49,291 nucleotides of DNA from Candidatus Segatella albertsiae (GCA_002451555.1 DKCU01000018.1:1-49291), one strand, 5' to 3'; shown: positions 35,963 through 44,451, counted from the stretch's first letter. Made by a program: numbers and translations. Notes: a model not told the origin generated them from the letters alone.

Positions 35963-35970
35963 TAACTTTG
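35963..35970 (+). promoter_or_regulatory. -7 box TAACTTTG for the ATPase gene
   Basis: A perfect match to TAnnTTTG lies 31 bases before the ATG at 36002, directly after the 32-bp periodic repeats. Confidence 0.7.
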
Positions 35971-36001
35971 CAACGCAGAATCATCAAAGAATCAAACAAT
36001 T

Positions 36002-37294
36002 ATGGAAAGAAATGCCATCAAGAGACTATACGAGTGGAAGAAGAGAAACGACAGAAAGCCTTTAATCCTGCTCGGCGCACGCCAAGTAGGAAAGACTTGG
36101 CTGATGCAAGAGTTTGCCAAAGAAGCATACTCGAAGTATGCCTATGTGAACTTTGAGGACAATGATACGCTAAGAGGGCTGTTTGAGCATGACTTTGACA
36201 TTCCTCGCATCCTAACCAGCATAGAATGGGTTACAGGAGTGAGCATCGACGAGAACACACTCATCATACTCGATGAAATACAAGAAGCCTCAAGGGGCAT
36301 TACTTCTCTCAAGTATTTTGCAGAGAAAGCTCCCCAATATCATGTGATGGCAGCTGGTTCCCTGCTAGGTATTGCCATGCACAAAAACGATTCATTCCCC
36401 GTGGGGAAAGTCGATTTCTTGCACCTTTATCCACTTTCATTCTTCGAGTTTTTGGAGGCTGTCGGAGAAAAGAGAATGGTCGATTCGCTCATAGCAAAGG
36501 AATGGGCAATGATTACGATGTTCAGGAACAAGTTTGAAGAACGCTTACGCCAATACTATTATGTGGGTGGTATGCCCGCGGCGGTATCATCTTTTGCCAA
36601 CGATAATGACCTAACGAAAGTTAGGGACATACAAAAAGCAATACTTGAGGCATACGAACGAGACTTTTCAAAGCATGCCCCAGCCATCGAAGTGCCAAGA
36701 ATCAGAATGGTATGGCACTCCATCCCTGCACAACTTGCCAAGGAAAACAAGAAGTTCATCTATGGGGTCGTAAAAGAAGGTGCCCGAGCAAAAGACTTTG
36801 AACTTGCCATCGAATGGTTGAAGGATGCAGGTCTTGTGTATAAAGTCAACAGATGCAAGAAGCCTCAACTGCCATTGGCTGCCTACGAAGATTTCTCTGC
36901 TTTCAAGATGTTTTTGTCAGACATCGGCTTGATGTGTGCCATGAGCAACGTTCCTGCCCAAAGCCTACTAAACGGAAATGTGCTTTTCTCGGATTTCAAA
37001 GGAGCCTTAACAGAGCAATATGTATTGCAACAGCTGAAGACAAATCCTTCATTATCCATATTTTATTGGTCTGCCGAGAACTCTCGTGGAGAAATCGACT
37101 TCTTGCTGCAACGAGAGGAGAAGATTCTCCCTATAGAAGTAAAGGCCGAGGAAAATCTCAAAGCCAAGAGCCTCCGCTCTTTCGTGGAAAAGAATTCTGG
37201 CTTACATGGCATCCGTTTATCCATGTCGCCTTATCGAGAGCAAGATTGGCTCACCAATTACCCCCTTTACTCCATATTGGCGGTATTAGGTTGA
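36002..37294 (+). CDS. AAA ATPase with DUF4143 and nuclease-like tail
   Basis: A 430-residue ATPase. Walker A GARQVGKT is at residues 25-32, Walker B TLIILDEIQEA near 95, and AAGSLLGIAM is the sensor-like strand. DUF4143 follows, with YYYVGGMPAAVSSF in the middle and GEIDFLLQREEKILPIEVKAEE at the end, which has D...ExK spacing. It is close in layout to the gene at 13230. Function is unknown. It has its own promoter behind a set of promoter-like repeats. Confidence 0.87.
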   Translation: MERNAIKRLYEWKKRNDRKPLILLGARQVGKTWLMQEFAKEAYSKYAYVNFEDNDTLRGLFEHDFDIPRILTSIEWVTGVSIDENTLIILDEIQEASRGITSLKYFAEKAPQYHVMAAGSLLGIAMHKNDSFPVGKVDFLHLYPLSFFEFLEAVGEKRMVDSLIAKEWAMITMFRNKFEERLRQYYYVGGMPAAVSSFANDNDLTKVRDIQKAILEAYERDFSKHAPAIEVPRIRMVWHSIPAQLAKENKKFIYGVVKEGARAKDFELAIEWLKDAGLVYKVNRCKKPQLPLAAYEDFSAFKMFLSDIGLMCAMSNVPAQSLLNGNVLFSDFKGALTEQYVLQQLKTNPSLSIFYWSAENSRGEIDFLLQREEKILPIEVKAEENLKAKSLRSFVEKNSGLHGIRLSMSPYREQDWLTNYPLYSILAVLG

Positions 37295-37345
37295 TGATGG
37301 AGAACATTCATTGCAGAATTCCTTGGTGGGCTCAAATATTAATCG

Positions 37346-37353
37346 TAATTTTG
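37346..37353 (+). promoter_or_regulatory. -7 box TAATTTTG for the small-protein cassette
   Basis: It matches TAnnTTTG and lies 35 bases before the ATG at 37388. No other box is seen before the Fic gene, so it may drive all three genes. Confidence 0.65.
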
Positions 37354-37387
37354 CAGCAGATATAGAATCATATAAAGTTTATAATGA

Positions 37388-37549
37388 ATGGAAATACAAC
37401 TGAACGAATATCACAAGAAGGTCAATGCACAAATGCAAAAGAGCATGGCTTATTGGCGAGAGCATCCGCTTTCGCTGGAGGAGTGCTTAGCTCAATTCAA
37501 GCGCTTGCGGGAACTACGACTTGCAAGGGAGTCCAAATTGCAAGGCTAA
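37388..37549 (+). CDS. Small 53-residue helical protein of unknown function
   Basis: The ATG at 37388 opens a 53-codon frame reading MEIQLNEYHKKVNAQMQKSM, then AYWREHPLSLEECLAQFKRL and a basic end. It looks like a genuine helical, charged protein. An overlapping frame from 37384 (MNGNTTERIS...) looks less protein-like. I recognise no family. It lies 40 bases before the 309-residue unknown gene. A partner or antitoxin role with the Fic gene is only a guess. Confidence 0.55.
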   Translation: MEIQLNEYHKKVNAQMQKSMAYWREHPLSLEECLAQFKRLRELRLARESKLQG

Positions 37550-37589
37550 AGGATTTCAAATCAAAAACAACTTAACAAATACAAATAAT

Positions 37590-38519
37590 ATGTTATATTT
37601 CATAACACCAACAGGATTATACAGTGAAACTTATCTCATTACAAAAGGTGGCATTAAAACAAATACCATCCAACCTTTTGTCAATATACCAATAACCTAT
37701 AACAAAAATAGTATAGACATTAATTTAGAAATTGAGTATTTTGATTTTACAAAAGGAAAGTCCTACATTTGCCCTGTACAGATAAAGAACTTTGTATTAC
37801 GAAAAATCACGATAGAAAAGATTATCAATTCATTGCATGCCAATACTATCTTTGACATAGAAATGGAACATTGCTGTTTAGGAGATCTAACATTTTCCTT
37901 TGATAAAGAAAATGTATCTCTTAAGTATTTTTTTTCCCATATTTTTCCATATTTAAATTCTATTAAAAACACAGAATATAAACTTTTACCACAAACCTTA
38001 TTAATCATAGAATTGTTATCATCAAAATATCAGGCTTTTCAATTTATCGAAAAATTCAAAGGAACCAAGAGCAAAGATTACCTCTATTATGAAATAGTTG
38101 AAGGACGTAGTTTTTGCCAAGGATTTCAAAAAATATCTCTCAAAAGATATTATCGTTATGAAGTCAGAGTAGGAAGAGATGATTACGAATATGAAACGAC
38201 ATATATTACATTTAGCTGCAAAGACCAAGCTCTACGAGATTTGTTAGAACTTGCCATTAAAGAAGATGCAAAAGGTGAAATTACTATCACCAAAAACAAG
38301 AACTCTATTGAATATAGCTACTGTTCTTATCGAGATTCTTGCTTCGGTCCTGCTCCCAAGCCTAAAGAATTCGCATATTCTGAAGAACAATGTAACCAAT
38401 ACAAGGTAGAAATTATAGAAAAAATAAAAAATAAATATCAGAAAATCTTAATGCAATTCATTAATTCTTTCCAAACATTTATAGAAACAAACAACATCTA
38501 TGAGCAAAGAAACGAATAA
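37590..38519 (+). CDS. Hypothetical AT-rich protein, 309 residues
   Basis: No family is recognised. The start at 37590 (MLYFITPTGLYSETY) is preferred to the longer frame from 37521, because the latter would begin inside the small-protein gene. There is no signal peptide or membrane helix. The sequence is rich in Lys, Ile, Tyr and Asn, with Tyr-rich KRYYRYEVRVGRDDYEYETTY-like strands near 190-215 and a helical C-terminus (KNKYQKILMQFINSFQTF). Codon use is clearly more AT-rich than in neighbours, a sign of transfer. Its last 20 bases overlap the Fic gene, which suggests coupled translation. Confidence 0.7.
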   Translation: MLYFITPTGLYSETYLITKGGIKTNTIQPFVNIPITYNKNSIDINLEIEYFDFTKGKSYICPVQIKNFVLRKITIEKIINSLHANTIFDIEMEHCCLGDLTFSFDKENVSLKYFFSHIFPYLNSIKNTEYKLLPQTLLIIELLSSKYQAFQFIEKFKGTKSKDYLYYEIVEGRSFCQGFQKISLKRYYRYEVRVGRDDYEYETTYITFSCKDQALRDLLELAIKEDAKGEITITKNKNSIEYSYCSYRDSCFGPAPKPKEFAYSEEQCNQYKVEIIEKIKNKYQKILMQFINSFQTFIETNNIYEQRNE

Positions 38520-39642
38520 CAAGGATTTCTCCTCCTTCGACGAGTATCTCCGCCAGGGAGAGCCTTCGCAGAAGGAATGTGCCGAGAACTGGAAAACGGC
38601 AATAGGATTGCAGGCTGTGGATGGCTTGCAACCTTCGGCGTATCTCATAGATGTTGCCAAGCGAAACATTGAGGGAGAGATATCTATCGAGGAAACCCGA
38701 AAACTTATCGACTCTTATTATCAGAGCAAGACTGCTCGTACTCCTAAAGAAGAGGAGGAAGAGGAAGCTGATAAGGTTTCTGCCAATATCGCCAAGATTC
38801 TCGCCAGCAAAACTTTCGCCTTCAACACCAATGGTTACGTTTCGCTTCATCGCCGTATCTTCGAGGGAGTTTTTAAGCACGCAGGGGAAATCCGTCCATA
38901 CGATATTGCCAAGAAGGAATGGGTTCTTGAAGGGGATAGTGTGAATTATCTCAACTGGGAGGACTTGCGAAGAGCCCTTGACTGGGATATAGAGCAAGAA
39001 AAAAACTTCCGATACACAGGCCTATCTGATGATGAGAAGACAGAACATATCGCCAAGTTTATCTCTGGCATCTGGCAAATCCATGCTTTCAGAGAAGGAA
39101 ACACTCGTACCACTGCCGTCTTCACCATCCAATATCTCCGCTCCTTAGGTTACAAAGTGAACAACGAGATGTTTGCCAAGCACTCTTGGTACTTCCGTAA
39201 TGCTTTGGTTCGTGCCAACTACCGCAACATTCAAAAAGGAATAGAATACTCTCCTATTTATTTGGTTCGTTTCTTCAGAAACCTATTGTTAGGTGATGGT
39301 TGGGCTCTGAAGAACAGGTACTTGCACATTCATCCTACTGAGGATTGGAAGGAACAGCCAAACTTAAGGAATACTATGCCTACCAATAACCCACAAGAAA
39401 AGGTGGACAGAAAAGGTGGACAGAAAACTGATTTAGTAGCTAGAAAAGGTGGACAGAAAACAAAAGATGCAATACTTCAACTCATTGCCACAAATCCTTC
39501 CATCTCCTCTATCGAAATGGCGAAAGCAATTGGAATAAATCGCAGTGCCATATCCAAACATTTGAAAAAGCTAAAAGAAGAGGGAATCATCGAACGTCAA
39601 GGACCTGCAAAAGGAGGCAAATGGATAATTCTCAAATCATAA
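38500..39642 (+). CDS. Fic family protein with C-terminal winged helix
   Basis: A 380-residue Fic protein. The active-site loop is HAFREGNTRTT beginning at H195; compared with HPFxEGNGRxxR, Pro is Ala, the second Gly is Thr and the last Arg is missing, a variant known in other Fic proteins whose activity may differ. The C-terminus has RKGGQKT repeated (about 305-325) and then a MarR/ArsR-like winged helix (SSIEMAKAIGINRSAISKHL, then EEGIIERQG). DNA binding is therefore likely, perhaps self-regulation. It overlaps the upstream unknown gene by 20 bases. A toxin, regulator or both is possible. Confidence 0.85.
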   Translation: MSKETNNKDFSSFDEYLRQGEPSQKECAENWKTAIGLQAVDGLQPSAYLIDVAKRNIEGEISIEETRKLIDSYYQSKTARTPKEEEEEEADKVSANIAKILASKTFAFNTNGYVSLHRRIFEGVFKHAGEIRPYDIAKKEWVLEGDSVNYLNWEDLRRALDWDIEQEKNFRYTGLSDDEKTEHIAKFISGIWQIHAFREGNTRTTAVFTIQYLRSLGYKVNNEMFAKHSWYFRNALVRANYRNIQKGIEYSPIYLVRFFRNLLLGDGWALKNRYLHIHPTEDWKEQPNLRNTMPTNNPQEKVDRKGGQKTDLVARKGGQKTKDAILQLIATNPSISSIEMAKAIGINRSAISKHLKKLKEEGIIERQGPAKGGKWIILKS

Positions 39643-39652
39643 AATAACAAAC

Positions 39653-39699
39653 GAGTTCGTACCAAACTTGCAATATTTTGCTAAGTTTGGTACGAACTC
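39653..39699. terminator. Long perfect hairpin after the Fic gene
   Basis: A 17-bp perfect stem, GAGTTCGTACCAAACTT (39653-39669) with its complement at 39683-39699, 11 bases past the stop. There is no T-run, so it may be a terminator, an RNA-stability element or an operator. Confidence 0.65.
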
Positions 39700-39735
39700 A
39701 ACTCACATAATCTTTTGGCAATTACTACAATTTCC

Positions 39736-39788
39736 CCTATCATTCCCTCATAAAAGTGTATTCCCTTGCCTATCATTCCCTCATAAAA
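39736..39788. repeat. 20-bp direct repeat, 33 bp apart
   Basis: CCTATCATTCCCTCATAAAA occurs at 39736-39755 and 39769-39788. Only two copies are seen. The rest of 39643-39950 has the hairpin above and a promoter. Confidence 0.85.
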
Positions 39789-39854
39789 ATGTTGTTACAA
39801 TCCACAAACTAACAATTAATCCTTTGATTTATCGCTATTTAACGAATAATTGTG

Positions 39855-39862
39855 TACCTTTG
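39855..39862 (+). promoter_or_regulatory. -7 box TACCTTTG for the S46 peptidase
   Basis: It matches TAnnTTTG and leaves a leader of about 80 nt before the ATG at 39951. Confidence 0.7.
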
Positions 39863-39950
39863 CACCTTGAAAGGCAAAGTTGCATCGGCAACATCTGCCC
39901 TTCAGACACCAAGAATTCAGAATATAAACAAATAATTATCAATAAGAACA

Positions 39951-42107
39951 ATGAAGAAAAAAGCAACCGTCCTCATCGCCTCCATCATGGCGCTCTGCGG
40001 CATCAACACCGCTCATGCCGACGAGGGTATGTGGACCATCTACAACTTGCCTAACGCTGTGTATGAGATGATGCAGCGCGAGGGTTTCTCGATGACTTAC
40101 GACCAACTCTACAATGGCGAGAATGCCTTGAAGAACGCTGTGGTCAACTTTTCTGGCTATTGCTCAGGCGTGGTCGTTTCGCCTGATGGCCTGGTCTTCA
40201 CCAACCACCACTGCGGCTATTCGGCCATCCAGTCACTCTCCACGCCCCAGGACGACATCCTCAGCAACGGATTCGTGGCGCGGAAGCACAGCGAGGAACG
40301 TCCTGTGGAGGGACTCTTCGTGAAGTTCCTGGTGCGCACCGAGGAGTGCACCGGCCGCGTGATGACTGCCCTCGACAGTCTCTACAGGGCCAATCCCCAG
40401 GAGAAGCCACGCCACATCGACCGCGACAAGGTGGACAGCATCTGCACCGCCATCGAGGCCGACTGCAGGAAGCACAACCCCGGCATGGACTGCCAGGTGA
40501 AGTCCTACTACGGCGGAAACGCCTATTATGTGAGTTACTACAAGGTGTACAGCGACATCCGGCTGGTGTTTACCGCCCCCGAGACCCTGGGAAAGTTCGG
40601 GGGTGACACCGACAACTGGATGTGGCCCAGGCAGACGTGCGACTTCAGCGTGTTCCGTATCTATGCCAACGCGGACGGAGAGCCTGCCGAGTATTCCCCC
40701 TCAAATGTGCCCCTGCAGCCCAAGCGATACGCGCGCGTGAGCCTCGACGGCTACCGGGCCGGTGACTACTGCATGACCGTGGGGTATCCCGGAAGCACCA
40801 GCCGCTACCTGAGCTCATGGGGCATCAGCGAGCGTGTGAACGACCGCAATGTGAGTGTCATACAGGTGCGCGGGCGCAAGCAGGAGGTGTGGAAGAAGTT
40901 TATGGACGCCGACCGTGCCGTGGCCATCAAGTATGCCAGCAAGTGGGCAAGCAGCAGCAACTACTGGAAGAACTCCATAGGGATGAACAAGGCCATCGCC
41001 GACCTGGGGGTGATAGGGCAGAAGCAGCAACTCGAGCAGCGCATACGTGACTGGTACTCGGAGGATGCCGACAGGCAGCGCAGGTTCGGCGACATGTTCG
41101 CACAGCTGGAGACGGCCTACCGGGCACGCCGCCAGATGGTGTACGCCACTGGATTCTTCAACGAGACCTTCATGCGCGGAATAGAGATCTACCGTGTGGC
41201 GAGCAAGCTCAACCGCCTGCCCCAAGATGCCGACAGTGCCCAGGTGGCGGCCACCAGGGAGAGCCTCACGCGCTTCTTCAAGGACTATGACGCGCGCCTG
41301 GACGAGGCCACCATGGCCGCCCTGCTCGACAACTACCGGCAGCAGGTGACCGACGCGAAGTGCCACCCCGCCTGCTACCAGGTGATCGACAGCCTCTACG
41401 GGGGCGACTGCGCCGCCTACGCGCGCGACCTCTTTGCCCGCACCATCTGCAAGGACACCAGTTGTGTGAGCCGTCTCCTGGCCGACAGCACCCTGCGCGA
41501 GACCGATCCCGCCCTGCTCTATGCCGATGCCCTGCCCGACAAGATCATGGAACTTGTGGGCGAGCAGAAGGAGCACAACAACATCATCCACTACAACGAG
41601 CGTCTGCTCACGCAGGCCCTGCTGGAGATGGAGCAGGACGAGCCTCACTACAGCGACGCCAACTTCACCATGCGCCTCTCCTATGGCTTCGTACAGGACT
41701 ACACCTCGCACGGCACCCATTATGATTACTACACCAATGCGCAGAGTCTCCTGGCCAAGGCGGCACGGCAGGCGGAGGTGGAGGACTACCGCCTGCAGGA
41801 CGATATCGTGGGCATGCTCAAGGAGGGGAAATGGGGACGCTATGCCGACAAGGAGACGGGAGACCTGCATCTGTGTTTCCTCTCAAACAACGACATCACG
41901 GGCGGCAATTCGGGAAGCCCCATGTTCAACGGGCGTGGCGAGCTCATCGGCCTGGCCTTTGACGGCAACTGGGACGCGATGTCGGGGGACATCAGCTTCG
42001 ACAGGGACCTGCAGCGCTGCATAGGAGTGGATATCCGCTATGTGCTTTACATCATCGACCGCTGGGGGCATGCCGACAATCTGATGCGCGAGTTGGGGCT
42101 CAGATAG
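39951..42107 (+). CDS. S46 family dipeptidyl-peptidase (DPP7-like)
   Basis: A 718-residue secreted serine peptidase that removes dipeptides from oligopeptide N-termini in the periplasm. The signal peptide (MKKKATVLIASIMALCGINT, ending AHA) precedes the mature protein. The catalytic His is in NHHCGY (residues 85-90) and the nucleophile Ser654 in TGGNSGSPMFN. Eighteen residues on is Gly (AFDGNW); DPP11, specific for Asp/Glu, has Arg there, so a DPP7-like hydrophobic preference is inferred from memory of the family. The first 250 bases have moderate composition like the left of the window; from about 40.2-40.3 kb on the gene is strongly GC-rich. The reading frame is intact across this change. 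Confidence 0.92.
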   Translation: MKKKATVLIASIMALCGINTAHADEGMWTIYNLPNAVYEMMQREGFSMTYDQLYNGENALKNAVVNFSGYCSGVVVSPDGLVFTNHHCGYSAIQSLSTPQDDILSNGFVARKHSEERPVEGLFVKFLVRTEECTGRVMTALDSLYRANPQEKPRHIDRDKVDSICTAIEADCRKHNPGMDCQVKSYYGGNAYYVSYYKVYSDIRLVFTAPETLGKFGGDTDNWMWPRQTCDFSVFRIYANADGEPAEYSPSNVPLQPKRYARVSLDGYRAGDYCMTVGYPGSTSRYLSSWGISERVNDRNVSVIQVRGRKQEVWKKFMDADRAVAIKYASKWASSSNYWKNSIGMNKAIADLGVIGQKQQLEQRIRDWYSEDADRQRRFGDMFAQLETAYRARRQMVYATGFFNETFMRGIEIYRVASKLNRLPQDADSAQVAATRESLTRFFKDYDARLDEATMAALLDNYRQQVTDAKCHPACYQVIDSLYGGDCAAYARDLFARTICKDTSCVSRLLADSTLRETDPALLYADALPDKIMELVGEQKEHNNIIHYNERLLTQALLEMEQDEPHYSDANFTMRLSYGFVQDYTSHGTHYDYYTNAQSLLAKAARQAEVEDYRLQDDIVGMLKEGKWGRYADKETGDLHLCFLSNNDITGGNSGSPMFNGRGELIGLAFDGNWDAMSGDISFDRDLQRCIGVDIRYVLYIIDRWGHADNLMRELGLR

Positions 42108-42183
42108 CAGCCTCCTTTCCGGACTTCTCCGGCATGGGGAGCCACATGGAGGCATCCGGTTCCCATTGGCGGGTCTGGATGCA

Positions 42184-42250
42184 GAGACACGCGGAACGCG
42201 TGGACATCATTCGCCGGGGCGAGAGAATGTCCGCGTGTCCCGCGTGTCTC
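42184..42250. repeat. 24-bp imperfect inverted repeat
   Basis: The arm at 42184-42207 (GAGACACGCGGAACGCG...) pairs with 42227-42250 with three mismatches. GGATGC (42177) and GCATCC (42264) extend the stem. It lies downstream of both the S46 and the convergent sigma gene. Confidence 0.75.
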
Positions 42251-42500
42251 GTGTCTTCCGGAAGCATCCGCGTCCACGGAAGGGGGCAAGCGGCCTTGCG
42301 GGCAGCCGGCACACCGCCTACAGGGGCAAGGTCGTACAAGGCGGTGCGGGCGCGTTCACCTACGGGAAGAGAAGCCTGTGGGATACTCCGTGCAATGGCT
42401 CCCGGGCTCTGGCTTTCTTGGGTCTTTCGGAGGTGCGGTTGCCTGGCGCGCGCGTTTGTGCCCCCTGGCCACTTCCCCATGCGGTTGTGGTGAAAGACAC

Positions 42501-42536
42501 GCAGGCGGGAGTGTCGCTCTGGACACTCCCGCCTGC
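42501..42536. terminator. Perfect 15-bp hairpin between S46 and sigma genes
   Basis: GCAGGCGGGAGTGTC (42501-42515) pairs with 42522-42536 around GCTCTG. It stands where convergent transcripts meet. There is no T-run. The spacer 42108-42583 has long open frames on both strands, but these look like by-products of high G+C; I support no gene there. Confidence 0.7.
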
Positions 42537-42583
42537 GCTGGGGGTGATGGCTCTGGCCTGCCGGGGCCGCGTGCCTGTGGCGC

Positions 42584-43444
42584 TTAGCCCAGGTAGGCGC
42601 GCAACTGGCTGTTGCGCTCTGTGCAGCGCAACTTGCGTATGGCCTTCTCGCGTATCTGGCGCACACGCTCGCGTGTGAGGCCGAATTTCTCGCCTATCTC
42701 CTCCAGGGTCATCTCCTGGTGGCAGATGCCGTAGCTCATCTCTATAATCTCCTTCTCGCGCCCGTTGAGGGTGTTCAGTGCCCGCTCAATCTCGGTCGAG
42801 AGGCTCTCGCTCATCATGGCACGGTCGGTAGAGGGGGCACTGGAGTCGCTCATCACGTCCAGCAGCGTGTTGTCCTCACCTGCCACAAAGGGCGCGTCCA
42901 TGCTCACATGGCGGCCGCTGGCGCGCAGCGAGTCGTCAATCTTTCCGGGCATCTCGTTCACGATCTCTGCCAGTTCGTCGGTGCTGGGCTTGCGCTCGTG
43001 CTCCTGTTCAAACTTTGTGATGGCCTTTGATATCTTGTTCACCGCGCTTACCTGGTTGAGTGGCAGGCGCACCAGACGGCTCTGCTCGGCCAGGGCCTGC
43101 AGGATGGTCTGCCTGATCCACCACACCGCATAGGAGATAAACTTGAACCCGCGTGTCTCGTCAAACTTCTCGGCTGCCTTGATGAGCCCGATGTTGCCCT
43201 CGCTGATGAGGTCTGGCAATGTGAGCCCCTGGTTTTGGTATTGCTTGGCCACGCTGACCACAAAGCGCAGGTTGGCATTCACGAGTTTCGTGCGGGCAGC
43301 CTCGTCGCCCTTCTTGATGAGCCGGCTGAGCTCCACCTCCTCTTCCACAGTAATAAGCGGCTCGCGTCCGATCTCCTGAAGGTACTTCTCGAATGCTTCG
43401 CCGTCGCGGGCTGTGATGCTCTTGTTGATTTTAAGTTGTCTCAT
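42584..43444 (-). CDS. rpoD: RNA polymerase primary-type sigma factor RpoD
   Basis: A 286-residue sigma-70 factor of the short Bacteroidota form, without the long region 1.1. Region 1.2/2 has DLISEGNIGLIKAAEKFDE, region 2.4 is GFKFISYAVWWIRQTILQAL, region 3 is around KITKFEQEHERKPSTDEL, and region 4.2 is MTLEEIGEKFGLTRERVRQI. The start MRQLKINKSIT is the family's usual one. It should direct transcription from TAnnTTTG promoters. A near paralogue lies just upstream on the same strand. Which of the two is the essential housekeeping factor is not clear; this one has the more usual N-terminus. Confidence 0.9.
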   Translation of the reverse strand: MRQLKINKSITARDGEAFEKYLQEIGREPLITVEEEVELSRLIKKGDEAARTKLVNANLRFVVSVAKQYQNQGLTLPDLISEGNIGLIKAAEKFDETRGFKFISYAVWWIRQTILQALAEQSRLVRLPLNQVSAVNKISKAITKFEQEHERKPSTDELAEIVNEMPGKIDDSLRASGRHVSMDAPFVAGEDNTLLDVMSDSSAPSTDRAMMSESLSTEIERALNTLNGREKEIIEMSYGICHQEMTLEEIGEKFGLTRERVRQIREKAIRKLRCTERNSQLRAYLG

Positions 43445-43562
43445 CTTCTCCCTGTATTATATGTAAAGGTATTCTTTCTCGTCTTGCGCATGATTAGACT
43501 CCCTGGCCCCCCAAGGGTTTAGTCTGTGGCAGAAAAAATGTGCGACCTCTTTGGCGGATGCC

Positions 43563-44423
43563 TTATCCCAGGTATTCCTGCAGCAGTCTTTTCTTGACCG
43601 AGTTCCGCAGTTTGTGCAGGGCTTTCTCCTTGATTTGCCTCACTCTCTCGCGGCTTAGTCCGAATTCCTCGCTCACCTCCTCCAGGGTCATCTCTCTGCC
43701 GTTGATGCCGAAGCACATCTCCACGATCTTCTTCTCGCGCTGGTCCAGTGTCCCCAGCATGCGCCCTATCTCGGTGGCGAGGCTCGCATCCATCATCTTT
43801 CCGTCGGTGGTGGGCGCGTTGGTGTCGCACATGACATCGAGCAGCGTGTTGCCCTCGCCTTCGGCCAGTGGCGTGTCCATGCTCATGGGGCGTCCGTTGG
43901 CGCGCATGGTGTCGGCGATTTTCTCGGGCATCTCTCCCGTCATCTCTGCCAACTCGTCGGGCGTAGGCTTTCGCCCGTGTTCCTGCTCAAACTTTGTTAT
44001 GAGCTTGTTGATGCGGCTTATCGCGCTCACCTGGTTGAGCGGCAGGCGCACTATGCGGCTCTGTTCGGCCAGGGCCTGCAGGATGGTCTGCCTGATCCAC
44101 CACACCGCGTATGAGATAAACTTGAAGCCACGGGTCTCGTCGAATTTCTTGGCCGCCTTTATCAGCCCCAAGTTGCCTTCGTTGATGAGGTCGGGCAGAG
44201 CCAGTCCTTGGTTCTGGTACTGCTTGGCCACACTGACCACGAAACGCAGGTTGGCGCGCACCAGTTTTTCCAGCGCTTCGCGGTCGCCTTTGTGTATGCG
44301 CTGGGCGAGTTCCACCTCTTCCTCGGGGCTCAGCAGGCTCTCCTTGCTTATGGTGACGAGGTACATGTCTATCGACTGGCTGTTGCGGATGGTGATGCTG
44401 GGGGCTATCTTAAGTTGTCTCAT
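43563..44423 (-). CDS. Second RpoD-type sigma factor (tandem paralogue)
   Basis: A 286-residue paralogue of the sigma gene next to it. I chose the start at 44423 (MRQLKIAPSITIRN) over the one nine codons upstream because it aligns with the paralogue. Region 2.4 is identical to the paralogue (GFKFISYAVWWIRQTILQAL), region 4.2 differs (MTLEEVSEEFGLSRERVRQI). The region 2 stretch is DLINEGNLGLIKAAKKFDE. So the two probably read the same -7 element but may differ at -33 or in regulation. A minus-strand -7 box is at 44452-44459. Confidence 0.9.
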   Translation of the reverse strand: MRQLKIAPSITIRNSQSIDMYLVTISKESLLSPEEEVELAQRIHKGDREALEKLVRANLRFVVSVAKQYQNQGLALPDLINEGNLGLIKAAKKFDETRGFKFISYAVWWIRQTILQALAEQSRIVRLPLNQVSAISRINKLITKFEQEHGRKPTPDELAEMTGEMPEKIADTMRANGRPMSMDTPLAEGEGNTLLDVMCDTNAPTTDGKMMDASLATEIGRMLGTLDQREKKIVEMCFGINGREMTLEEVSEEFGLSRERVRQIKEKALHKLRNSVKKRLLQEYLG

Positions 44424-44451
44424 AGTTTTTGGAATCGTAGGCAAAGGCATG

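Noticed and set aside
37384..37575. Alternative 63-codon frame overlapping the small protein
   Set aside because: Its product is low in structure and rich in Gly, Ala and Thr; the frame from 37388 looks more like a real helical protein.
40815..41870. Long minus-strand frame opposite the S46 gene
   Set aside because: It arises from GC-rich codon use of the S46 gene; the sequence is Val/His-rich without a domain.
42100..42666. Long open frames on both strands between S46 and the sigma gene
   Set aside because: They overlap one another in a GC-rich spacer, lack recognisable domains and clash with hairpins.
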